Below, in pieces: positions 1 to 8,738 of a stretch of DNA of 9,026 nt (position 1 is its first letter; the number at the start of each line of letters is the position of its first letter). Both the position numbers and the translations under genes were made by a program. A model generated the notes under the pieces. It was not told the origin of the DNA, did no database searches, and saw only the letters and a program-made list of their open reading frames with translations. This DNA is from Pseudomonadota bacterium. GTDB taxonomy: Bacteria; Pseudomonadota; Gammaproteobacteria; Burkholderiales; Rhodocyclaceae. The stretch spans positions 1 to 9,026 of the forward strand of contig JAJZPJ010000106.1 in NCBI GenBank assembly GCA_021811225.1, in the 5' to 3' direction.

Positions 1-1
1 C

Positions 2-82
2 GCCGACCGGGTCAACGCCTGCCACACCCAGGCCCTGATCTGGGCCAACAGCATCGGCGTGAGCAGCAACGCGCAGCCCTGA
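2..82 (+). CDS. C-terminal end of an unidentified protein (partial)
   Basis: Only the last 26 codons before a TGA at 80-82 lie in the window. The reading ADRVNACHTQALIW... ends in SSNAQP. This frame is preferred because every sense codon ends in G or C, as expected for coding DNA here, while the other two forward frames read arginine/proline-rich or stop early. The tail contains one Cys, one His and one Trp and shows no family motif that I recognise. The gene converges on the NUDIX gene, with only 20 bases between the two stop codons. Function is unknown. Confidence 0.6.
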   Translation, partial: ADRVNACHTQALIWANSIGVSSNAQP

Positions 83-102
83 GACCCGGCTAAGCCGCGT
101 CC

Positions 103-577
103 TCAGCGCTGGCGCCGGTCCAGCCAGTCGGCAACCGCGAGCCCGGTGCCGAATTCCCAGGGCCGCAGCTTTGCCGGCGCGATCAGGCGATATTCGGCCA
201 GTTCCTCGTTCAACGCGATCTCGCCCTTGGCCGCGACGTGATAGGCGATGATCACCTCGTTCTTGCGCGCGAAGGGATAGACGCCGATCAGGCGGACGCG
301 GTCGGCATCGAGATTGATCTCCTCCTTCACCTCGCGCGCCACCGCCTGCTCGGGCGTCTCGTCCCGCTCCAGGAAACCGGTGATCAGGCCGAAACTCTTC
401 TCCGGCCAGGCGTGGTTCCGCGCCAGCACGATCAGGCCGTCGCGTTCGACCAGTGCCGCCACCACCGGCGCCGGATTGTCCCAGTGGACGAAGTCGCAGC
501 CGGGCGAGGAACAGGCGCGCCGCGGCAGGCCGGCGAGATCCCGGGTCGCCAGCGGGCCGGCGCAACGCGGGCAGAAA

Positions 578-594
<17 letters not shown>
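103..594 (-). CDS. NUDIX hydrolase with N-terminal zinc ribbon
   Basis: This 163-residue protein probably hydrolyses a nucleoside diphosphate linked to another group (X), in the cytoplasm. The NUDIX box spans residues 73-95 and has the metal-binding core REVKEE (87-92). The glycine usually near the box end is Asn94. Four cysteines (8, 11, 28, 33) form a CxxC...C4xC zinc ribbon, as in NudC-like NUDIX proteins, but the protein is short and lacks the SQPWPFPxS signature of NADH pyrophosphatases. It is therefore more likely an ADP-ribose or other NDP-X pyrophosphatase; the substrate cannot be read from sequence. The start is TTG (592-594): no in-frame ATG lies upstream of the zinc-ribbon cysteines. 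The start lies inside the end of alaS, overlapping it by 17 bases, so translation is probably coupled to alaS and the two genes are co-transcribed. Confidence 0.88.
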
Positions 595-3205
<2,611 letters not shown>

Positions 3206-3236
3206 GGGGGTTCGCGGGTCCTGAGGGGAAGCGCTG

Positions 3237-3245
3237 ATTTTAGCA
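3237..3245 (-). promoter_or_regulatory. Possible extended -10 promoter for alaS
   Basis: On the minus strand the 54-base ugpQ-alaS gap contains TGCTAAAAT, which matches the extended -10 pattern TGnTATAAT at all but one base. No convincing -35 lies 16-18 bases upstream, which extended -10 promoters can tolerate. Transcription would start near 3230, giving a leader of about 25 bases before the alaS ATG. It would let the essential alaS be expressed independently of the binding-protein genes. This is motif matching only. Confidence 0.3.
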
Positions 3246-3259
3246 TCCCCGCATCGAAC

Positions 3260-4006
3260 TCATCGCCGGCCGAGCCCGGCCGCGGCCGGATCGAACCGGT
3301 CGAGCCGGTCGGTGAATATCGCCGCGGCGCCCGCCGCGAACAGCGCTGCCGCGGCCGCCGGATCGTTCACCGTGTAGCAGGCGAAGGCGAAACCCGAACC
3401 GGCGAGTTCCTCCGCCAAGCCGGGCGCGAGCTGCGTTGCGGCGCAATGCAATCCCTGGCAGCCCAGGCGTTCCAGCCGCTGCCGCCAGTCGGGCGGCGGC
3501 GCGTCGGTGAGCCAGGCGCGCGGACAATCCGGCGCCGCCGCCCGGGCCGCCGCCAGCGCCTCTTCCGAGAACGAGGAGAGCAGCACGGCGCCTGCCGGAG
3601 TCGCGGCGACTATCCGCCCGACGGTCGCGCCGGTGACCCGGTCCGCGCCCTCGGCGGGCTTGATCTCGACGTTGGCGGTGAGATTCAGAGCGGCGCACGC
3701 GGCCAGCGCCTGCTCCAGCGTGGGCAGCGATTCGCCGGCGAAGGCTGGATGAAAGCGGGCCCCGGCGTCGAGCCGGCGCAGCGCCGCGAGCGGCGTTTGC
3801 GCGACGAGTCCGGCGCCGTCGGTGGTGCGCTCGAGCCGCTCGTCGTGGATCAGCACCGGCGCGCCGTCTGCGCTCAGCATCGCGTCGAACTCGACGCCGC
3901 GATAACCCAGGCGGGCGGCCAGGCGGATGCCGGCCAGCGTGTTCTCGGGCGCCAGACTGCCGCCGCCGCGATGCGCGAACAGGCGGGGGTAGGCGTAGCG
4001 ATTCAC
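3260..4006 (-). CDS. ugpQ: Glycerophosphodiester phosphodiesterase (UgpQ-like)
   Basis: This 248-residue enzyme of the GDPD TIM-barrel family hydrolyses glycerophosphodiesters to sn-glycerol 3-phosphate and an alcohol. It has HRGG at 12-15, PENT at 20-23, a metal-site pair in VEFDA (Glu39, Asp41), the second catalytic His in LIHDE (His54), VEIKP (Glu114, Lys116), and a C-terminal YTVND (211-215) before FTDR (231-234). No signal peptide is visible, so it is probably cytoplasmic like E. coli UgpQ (about 247 residues). The start is GTG at 4004-4006, forming a GTGA overlap with the TGA of the upstream binding-protein gene and implying translational coupling. Longer open frames upstream were rejected because they run through the binding-protein gene in a shifted frame. 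Pairing with a UgpB-like gene points to glycerophosphodiester scavenging. Confidence 0.93.
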   Translation of the reverse strand: MNRYAYPRLFAHRGGGSLAPENTLAGIRLAARLGYRGVEFDAMLSADGAPVLIHDERLERTTDGAGLVAQTPLAALRRLDAGARFHPAFAGESLPTLEQALAACAALNLTANVEIKPAEGADRVTGATVGRIVAATPAGAVLLSSFSEEALAAARAAAPDCPRAWLTDAPPPDWRQRLERLGCQGLHCAATQLAPGLAEELAGSGFAFACYTVNDPAAAAALFAAGAAAIFTDRLDRFDPAAAGLGRR

Positions 4007-5319
4007 GTGCCGGGTCGGCGACCGCCCGCGGCATTGACGCGACGCATCGCGGCATCGAGCGCGTCCATCGGCGACTTGCTGTCGTTCCACACCGCCGCCA
4101 CCTCCTCGCTCAGGATGCGGCGCAGCCGGGTCAGGCCGAAGCCGCGCTTGACCTCGGCGGGCAGGGGATTGCGCTCGGACAGGCGGCGCGCGGCGGCATC
4201 GAGCAAGTCCGGCGGCTCGCCGTCCGCCTTCAGCGCCGCGATCGCCACCGGCGTCATCGGCAGGAAGCCCGTCGCCTTGACCCAATCGCGCTGCACCTCG
4301 GGCCTCAGCATGAACATGACGAAGCGCGCCGCCACCTCGTCCTGCAGCCGGGTCTGGCCGTCCAGCACCCACAGCGCCGCGCCGTCGGGCAGCAGCCTTC
4401 CCGGCGTCGCGCCATAGACGTCGTCGTACTGCGGCAGCTTCGCGATCCCCATGGCAAAGCCGGCGTGCGCCGCCTGCGGATAGAGGGAGGAGGCGCCGGT
4501 GAGCATCGCGCACTCGCCCGAGAGGAAACGGCGGTCGGCTTCGTCGCCGGGACCGAAGTAGCGGAAGTAATGGCTCTTGTTCCAACTGGAGATCAGGGCG
4601 AGGTGCTGGATGTCGATCAAGCGATTGAGAACCACCTTGGTGGCGCCCCGGCCTTCGCGAACGGTGATCGGCTCGCCGTACTGCGAGGAGATGTTCTCCA
4701 GGTGCACCCAGTTGAAGCGCGAGGAGGTCAGCGGGCACTTTTGCCCGGCATCGAGCAGCCGGCCCGCGGCGTGCTGCAGTTCCAGCCAGGTTTTGGGCGC
4801 GCGCTCCGGGTCCAGGCCGGCCTTGGCGAAGGCCTCCTTGTTCCAGAACAGCACCGGCAGCGCCAGACCCAGGGGCAGCGCCTGAAGCCGGCCGGCGGGG
4901 TCATCGACGGCATCCTTCACCAGCGGAAAGAAGGGCGCCCGGATCCTCGTCCGCGCTTCCGCCAGCACCCGATACAGCGGCTTGAAGCGCGGCACGGTGC
5001 CGAAGAAAGAGCGGGCGTCGTCGGTGTCGAGCAGCGCCATCTGCGGCGCTTGTCCGGGATCGGGCGCGCTGTTCGCGTCCTGCAGCAGCACCCGCGCCCG
5101 GCCTTTCTGCTGCTCGTTGAAACGCGCCACCAGCGCGGCCAGGACCGCCTCGGCCTGACCGCTCAGCGCCTGGCGCAACACCACCGTCTGCGCCGCCGCC
5201 TCATGCACGGACCTGGCCGCCACATGCCCAGGACGGGCCCATGCCGCGGCCGACAGGCTCAGGGCAAACGCCGCCAGAGCCAGGCGGCGCAGCAAGCGAA
5301 ACCGGGACGGTTTTTTCAT
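4003..5319 (-). CDS. ugpB: Periplasmic solute-binding protein, UgpB-like (G3P/glycerophosphodiester)
   Basis: This 438-residue ABC-transporter substrate-binding protein of family 1 is the same length as E. coli UgpB. The N-terminus is a clear signal peptide: a basic MKKPSRFRLLRR, a hydrophobic stretch, then likely cleavage after AWA (26-28). Segments that match remembered E. coli UgpB are LPVLFWNKEAFAKAGLDPE (154-172), KTW (176-178), KCP with NWVHLEN (203-209), SGECAMLTGASSLY (267-280), ALWV (315-318) and TGFLPMTP (350-357). By my recollection one of the two tryptophans of the E. coli ligand pocket is kept (Trp204) and the other is replaced, so the exact ligand is uncertain. It is the first gene of the leftward block and is coupled to ugpQ by a 4-base overlap. 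No permease or ATPase gene is adjacent, which is unusual. The upstream Shine-Dalgarno is weak (AAGA). Confidence 0.87.
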   Translation of the reverse strand: MKKPSRFRLLRRLALAAFALSLSAAAWARPGHVAARSVHEAAAQTVVLRQALSGQAEAVLAALVARFNEQQKGRARVLLQDANSAPDPGQAPQMALLDTDDARSFFGTVPRFKPLYRVLAEARTRIRAPFFPLVKDAVDDPAGRLQALPLGLALPVLFWNKEAFAKAGLDPERAPKTWLELQHAAGRLLDAGQKCPLTSSRFNWVHLENISSQYGEPITVREGRGATKVVLNRLIDIQHLALISSWNKSHYFRYFGPGDEADRRFLSGECAMLTGASSLYPQAAHAGFAMGIAKLPQYDDVYGATPGRLLPDGAALWVLDGQTRLQDEVAARFVMFMLRPEVQRDWVKATGFLPMTPVAIAALKADGEPPDLLDAAARRLSERNPLPAEVKRGFGLTRLRRILSEEVAAVWNDSKSPMDALDAAMRRVNAAGGRRPGT

Positions 5320-5378
5320 GGCCGCATCTTACACCGGACCGGCCGCCGACCGCAGCATCGACGGCCGCAGCGCTGCGC

Positions 5379-5407
5379 TTGCTAAATAGATGCTCCCGTG
5401 ATATTTT
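5379..5407 (+). promoter_or_regulatory. Probable promoter of the monooxygenase-marR-ridA operon
   Basis: TTGCTA (5379-5384, four of six matches to TTGACA) is followed after 17 bases by TATTTT (5402-5407, four of six to TATAAT). The TG at 5399-5400 sits in the extended -10 position. Transcription would start near 5414, leaving a leader of about 39 bases that contains the inverted repeat and ribosome binding site. The call rests on box spacing and the local AT-rich composition. Confidence 0.45.
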
Positions 5408-5419
5408 ATAGTTCAAATG

Positions 5420-5438
5420 TCCCGACCACTGATCGGGA
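5420..5438. promoter_or_regulatory. Inverted repeat, candidate MarR operator
   Basis: TCCCGACCACTGATCGGGA is a 19-base inverted repeat centred on C5429 in which eight of nine base pairs are symmetric; only C5426/A5432 breaks it. It lies just downstream of the predicted promoter and before the ribosome binding site, where a bound repressor would block transcription. Size and placement fit a MarR-family dimer site, and a marR gene is in the same operon. Assigning it to that regulator is inference. Confidence 0.45.
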
Positions 5439-5442
5439 AGCG

Positions 5443-5447
5443 AAGGA
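5443..5447 (+). promoter_or_regulatory. Ribosome binding site that sets the monooxygenase start
   Basis: AAGGA lies five bases before the ATG at 5453. It favours this start over the in-frame ATG at 5417, which has no comparable site and would place 12 extra basic residues before the FAD-binding strand. The 5417 start would also put the inverted repeat inside the coding region. Confidence 0.75.
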
Positions 5448-5452
5448 AAAGC

Positions 5453-7732
5453 ATGCGTATTATCTGCCTGGGCGGGGGGCCGGCCGGACTGTACTTCGCC
5501 ATCCTGATCAAGGCTGCCCATCCGGCTCACGAAGTCACGGTGGTCGAGCGCAACCCGGCGGGAGACACCTTCGGCTGGGGAGTCGTCTTCTCCGACGCGA
5601 CGCTGTCCAACTTCAGCGCCGCCGACCCCGAGACCCACGCCGAGATCCTCGCCAACTTCCATCACTGGGACGACATCGACATTTCCTTCCGCGGCCAGGA
5701 ATTCACTTCCGGCGGCCACGGTTTCTGCGGCATCGGCCGGCGCAAACTGCTCGCCATCTTCCAGCGGCGCGCCGCCGCCCTCGGCGTCAAGCTGCTGTTC
5801 GAGACCGAGATCCAGGCCCCCGAGCACTACGCCGACTACGACCTGATCGTCGCGGCCGACGGCGTGAACAGCCCGACACGGCAGCGCTACGCGGAGATCT
5901 TCCAGCCCCAGATCGAGGTCGGCAAGTGCCGCTACATCTGGCTGGGCACGCGCAAGAGGCTCGATGCCTTCACCTTCGATTTCGAGGAGACCGAGTGGGG
6001 CTGGTTTACGCTCCACGCCTATCGCTTCGACGAGGACACCTCGACCTTCATCGTCGAGACGCGCGAGGAAACCTGGGCCGCCGCCGGTCTCGATCGCGCC
6101 GACCAGGCGGCCTCGATCGCCTGTTGCGAAAAGCTGTTCGCGCGGCGCCTCGAGGGCCGGCCCCTGCTCGCCAACACGCGCCACCCGCGCGGATCGAGCT
6201 GGCTCCAGTTCAACCGCATTCTGTGCCGGCGCTGGCACCACGGCAACATCGTGCTGATCGGCGATGCCGCCCACACCGCCCACTTCTCGATCGGCTCGGG
6301 CACCAAGCTGGCGATGGAAGACGCCATCGCCCTGGCCCGCTGCCTGGGCCGCGACGGCGACGTGGACACCGCGCTGAGCCGCTACCAGGAGGAGCGCGAA
6401 CCGGAGGCGCTGAAGCTGCAAAGCGCGGCGCGCAACCGCATGGAGTGGTTCGAGAACGTCGCCCGTCACGCGCGGCTCGAACCGCTGCAGTTCTCCTATG
6501 CGCTGCTCACCGGCAGCCAGCGGATCGGCCACGAGAATCTCAAGCTGCGCGACCGGGCCTACATCGACCGCGTCGAGCGTTGGCTCGCCCGCGCCAGCGG
6601 CCTCGAATCCGGACCGCGGCCGCCGATGTTCACCCCTTTCCGGATCAGGTGCCTGACGCTCAAGAATCGCGTGGTGGTCTCGCCGATGGCCATGTATTCC
6701 TGCCGCGACGGCACCCCCGACGATTTCCTGCTGGTGCACCTGGGCGCACGCGCGCTGGGCGGCGCCGGCCTGGTGATGACCGAGATGACCTGCGTGAGTC
6801 CGGAGGCGCGCATCACGCCGGGTTGCGCCGGCCTGTGGAACGAGGCGCAAACGGCGGCCTGGGCTCGCATCGTCGATTTCGTGCACCACAATTCCGGCGC
6901 CAAGATCGGCCTGCAACTCGGGCACGCCGGCCCCAAGGGCTCGACCCAGTTGGGCTGGGAGGCGGCGGACGAACCGCTCGCCGAGGGCAACTGGCCGCTG
7001 CTGGCGGCATCCGCGCTGTCCTACGGCGAGCGCAACCAGGTGCCCCGCGCGATGAGCCGCGAGGACATGGACGCCGTCAGGGACGCCTTCGTCGCCGCCG
7101 CCCGGCGCGGCGCGGCGGCCGGCTTCGATCTGCTGGAGTTCCACGGTGCCCACGGCTACCTGATGTCCTCCTTCATCAGTCCGCTCACCAACCGCCGCGA
7201 GGACGAATACGGCGGCAGCCTGGAGAACCGGCTGCGCTATCCGCTCGAGGTGTTTCGCGCCATGCGTGCCGCCTGGCCCCAGGAGCGGCCGATGTCGGTG
7301 CGGATTTCCGCCCACGACTGGGCCCCGGGCGGCATTACTCCGGACGACGCGGTAATCATCGCGCAGCAGTTTCGCGACGCCGGCGCCGACCTGATCGACG
7401 TCTCCTCGGGCCAGACCACGCGCGAGGCGCGCCCGGTCTATGGCCGGATGTACCAGACGCCGTTCGCCGATCAGATCAGGAACGAGGTCGGCATCGGCAC
7501 CATCGCGGTGGGCAACATCTTCGCAGCGGATCACGTCAATAGCATCATCGCCGCCGGCCGCGCCGACCTCTGCGCCATCGCCCGCGCGCATCTTTCCGAC
7601 CCGGCGTGGACCCTGCGCGCCGCGGCGGAACAGGGCTTTCACGAGTGCGACTGGCCCCGGCAATACTTGAGCGGCCAGGCGCAGCTGGAGAGGAACCTCG
7701 CCCGCGCCGCGACGGCATCCGATCACTCCTGA
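5453..7732 (+). CDS. Bifunctional aryl-CoA monooxygenase/reductase (2-aminobenzoyl-CoA or salicylyl-CoA type)
   Basis: This 759-residue fusion has two flavoenzyme halves. Residues 1 to about 385 are a class A FAD monooxygenase: GGGPAG (7-12) in the dinucleotide fold, the DG motif at 136-137 (ADGVNS), and GDAAHTAHF (270-278) for FAD binding. Residues about 392-745 are an Old Yellow Enzyme/YqjM-type reductase: PMAMYS (411-416), GLQLGHAG (486-493), the substrate-binding His pair in HGAHGY (His564, His567), YGGSLENR (586-593) and VRISAHD (616-622). This architecture is known from 2-aminobenzoyl-CoA monooxygenase/reductase of Azoarcus (Aromatoleum) evansii, which hydroxylates and then reduces the ring at the CoA-thioester level; similar proteins are annotated salicylyl-CoA 5-hydroxylase. 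Sequence alone does not separate these substrates. No signal peptide is present, so it is cytoplasmic. It heads an operon with marR and a ridA-like gene; no CoA ligase lies in the window. Where YqjM has a flavin-contacting Cys, Ala413 is present. Confidence 0.92.
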   Translation: MRIICLGGGPAGLYFAILIKAAHPAHEVTVVERNPAGDTFGWGVVFSDATLSNFSAADPETHAEILANFHHWDDIDISFRGQEFTSGGHGFCGIGRRKLLAIFQRRAAALGVKLLFETEIQAPEHYADYDLIVAADGVNSPTRQRYAEIFQPQIEVGKCRYIWLGTRKRLDAFTFDFEETEWGWFTLHAYRFDEDTSTFIVETREETWAAAGLDRADQAASIACCEKLFARRLEGRPLLANTRHPRGSSWLQFNRILCRRWHHGNIVLIGDAAHTAHFSIGSGTKLAMEDAIALARCLGRDGDVDTALSRYQEEREPEALKLQSAARNRMEWFENVARHARLEPLQFSYALLTGSQRIGHENLKLRDRAYIDRVERWLARASGLESGPRPPMFTPFRIRCLTLKNRVVVSPMAMYSCRDGTPDDFLLVHLGARALGGAGLVMTEMTCVSPEARITPGCAGLWNEAQTAAWARIVDFVHHNSGAKIGLQLGHAGPKGSTQLGWEAADEPLAEGNWPLLAASALSYGERNQVPRAMSREDMDAVRDAFVAAARRGAAAGFDLLEFHGAHGYLMSSFISPLTNRREDEYGGSLENRLRYPLEVFRAMRAAWPQERPMSVRISAHDWAPGGITPDDAVIIAQQFRDAGADLIDVSSGQTTREARPVYGRMYQTPFADQIRNEVGIGTIAVGNIFAADHVNSIIAAGRADLCAIARAHLSDPAWTLRAAAEQGFHECDWPRQYLSGQAQLERNLARAATASDHS

Positions 7733-7759
7733 ACATTCTCACCATTCCCGAGGCTTGAC

Positions 7760-8263
7760 ATGAAGAAGAACGAGCAACCACCGTCCGATACCGAGACGCG
7801 CGCCAGCAACGAGCACACCCAGGCGCTGCGCCTGTGGCTCAGGATGCTGGCCTGCACCAACCTGATCGAGGGCCAGATCCGGACCCGGTTGCGCAGCCAC
7901 TTCGGCATCACCCTGCCGCGCTTCGATCTGATGTCGCAGCTGGAACGCTCGCCGGAAGGACTCAAGATGGGCGAGCTGTCCAGGCGCATGATGGTCACCG
8001 GCGGCAACGTCACCGGCATCACCGACCAGCTCGTCTCCGAGGGCCTGGTGGTGCGCGAGGACAATCCGAACGACCGGCGTGCCTATATCGTCAAGCTCAC
8101 CGCGGATGGACGCAGGATGTTCAGGAAAATGGCCGAGGCCCACGAGAAGTGGATCGTCGAGCTGTTGGGCGGCATGAGCGAAAAGGAGAGGCAGCAGTTC
8201 TATCAGCTGTTGGCCTCTCTGAAAAACCACGCCGGCAGCTTGGCGCGCGGCGAGATCCCGTGA
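7760..8263 (+). CDS. MarR-family transcriptional regulator
   Basis: This 167-residue protein has the MarR fold: N-terminal dimerisation helices (about 18-48), a winged helix-turn-helix (about 67-115) with the recognition helix near TGGNVTGITDQLVSEG (80-95), the conserved wing sequence DNPNDRRAY (101-109), then C-terminal dimerisation helices (about 118-155). GAGG at 7750-7753 is correctly spaced from the ATG. It starts 27 bases after the monooxygenase stop and overlaps the ridA-like gene, so the three are one operon. Family members in aryl-CoA pathways (BadR, CouR and others) are repressors released by a CoA-thioester intermediate. By analogy this one may sense 2-aminobenzoyl-CoA or a relative and bind the repeat at 5420-5438, controlling its own operon. 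Ligand and site are inferred. Confidence 0.93.
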   Translation: MKKNEQPPSDTETRASNEHTQALRLWLRMLACTNLIEGQIRTRLRSHFGITLPRFDLMSQLERSPEGLKMGELSRRMMVTGGNVTGITDQLVSEGLVVREDNPNDRRAYIVKLTADGRRMFRKMAEAHEKWIVELLGGMSEKERQQFYQLLASLKNHAGSLARGEIP

Positions 8264-8670
8264 TTCCCGCCCCCCCTTCCCGCATCCTGCAACCGGCGGG
8301 CTGGGCGGCGCCGCGCGGCTTCGCCAACGGCATCAAGGCGCGCGGCACGATGGTATTCACCGGCGGCCAGATCGGCTGGGACGGGCAAGGTCGCTTCACC
8401 AGCACCGACCTGGCCGGACAGGTGCGCCAGACGCTGGCCAACATCGTCTCGGTGCTGGCCGAGGCCGGCGCCGGACCGGAGCACGTGGTGCGGCTCACCT
8501 GGTATGTCACCGACAAGCGCGAATACCTGGCCCGGACGACGGAAATCGGGGCCGCCTACCGCGCCGTGATGGGCCGGAATTTCCCGGCGATGGCGGTGGT
8601 GCAGGTGACAGCGCTGGTCGAGGATGCCGCCAAGGTCGAGATCGAAGCGACGGCGGTGATCCCGGATTGA
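8260..8670 (+). CDS. RidA/YjgF-family protein, non-classical
   Basis: This 136-residue protein is of typical length for the Rid family, whose classical member RidA hydrolyses reactive enamine/imine intermediates as a trimer. Family features are QPAGW...GFANG (11-24), VFTGGQIGWDGQG (32-44), QVRQTLANI (54-62), VVRLTWYVTD (76-85) and the C-terminal KVEIEATAV (125-133). The catalytic Arg of E. coli RidA (Arg105) should fall near Thr117/Ala118, but no arginine occurs after Arg106. It is therefore not a standard RidA and may belong to another Rid subgroup; 2-aminomuconate deaminase-like roles are also conceivable. The start is GTG at 8260-8262, overlapping the marR TGA as GTGA; longer frames upstream merely shadow marR. 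Its place next to an aminobenzoyl-CoA-type enzyme suggests it works on that enzyme's product. Confidence 0.9.
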   Translation: MIPAPPSRILQPAGWAAPRGFANGIKARGTMVFTGGQIGWDGQGRFTSTDLAGQVRQTLANIVSVLAEAGAGPEHVVRLTWYVTDKREYLARTTEIGAAYRAVMGRNFPAMAVVQVTALVEDAAKVEIEATAVIPD

Positions 8671-8691
8671 GGCACGGATTCGCCATGGTTC

Positions 8692-8715
8692 GATCGGGGC
8701 TTCAGCATCCCGGTC
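8692..8715 (+). terminator. Hairpin after the ridA-like gene, possible weak terminator
   Basis: GATCGGG (8692-8698) can pair with CCCGGTC (8709-8715) to form a seven-pair stem with one G-U wobble and a ten-base loop. It begins 22 bases after the ridA-like stop codon, as expected for the end of an operon. No T-tract follows, so it is not a standard intrinsic terminator. It may only slow polymerase or protect the 3' end, or may be chance. Confidence 0.25.
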
Positions 8716-8738
8716 AATCTGCCGTAAAATGGACCGCC

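Larger units (their letters stand above)
5320..5452. promoter_or_regulatory. Divergent intergenic control region
   Basis: This 133-base region separates the divergently transcribed ugpB-like and monooxygenase genes. The half next to ugpB is very GC-rich and contains a perfect 12-base palindrome CGCAGCGCTGCG at 5366-5377, which may be chance in such DNA. Bases 5379-5418 form the only clearly AT-rich island in this part of the window. The half next to the monooxygenase holds an inverted repeat and a strong ribosome binding site. A minus-strand promoter for ugpB could not be assigned: candidate TATTTA and TTGAAC boxes exist but are spaced about 22 bases apart. Confidence 0.7.

Noticed and set aside
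87..97. Short inverted repeat CGGCTAAGCCG between the convergent stop codons
   Set aside because: The stem is only about four pairs and no T-tract follows on either strand, so it cannot be supported as a terminator.
4007..4738. N-terminal extension of the ugpQ frame
   Set aside because: This part is out of frame within the UgpB-like gene and is Arg/Gly-rich. The GDPD domain begins right after the GTG at 4006.
5417..5452. Upstream ATG giving 12 extra residues to the monooxygenase
   Set aside because: It has no ribosome binding site, adds a basic stretch before the FAD strand and overlaps the inverted repeat. The ATG at 5453 has a well-spaced AAGGA.
5398..7542. 714-residue plus-strand frame overlapping the monooxygenase in another frame
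   Set aside because: It is rich in Arg/Pro repeats typical of a shifted frame, and the overlapping frame carries all flavoenzyme motifs.
5201..7726. 841-residue minus-strand open frame opposite the monooxygenase
   Set aside because: It is a GC-driven shadow of the monooxygenase gene that also runs through the divergent promoter region. It has no coherent domain.
7746..7751. TCCCGA, the same half-site as the putative operator, just before marR
   Set aside because: It has no inverted partner nearby, and a six-base match is expected by chance in this DNA.
8725..8730. TAAAAT as a -10 box for the lipoprotein gene
   Set aside because: Transcription would start only about two bases before the ATG and the -35 match (TTCAGC) is poor. 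A leaderless lipoprotein mRNA is possible but unsupported.
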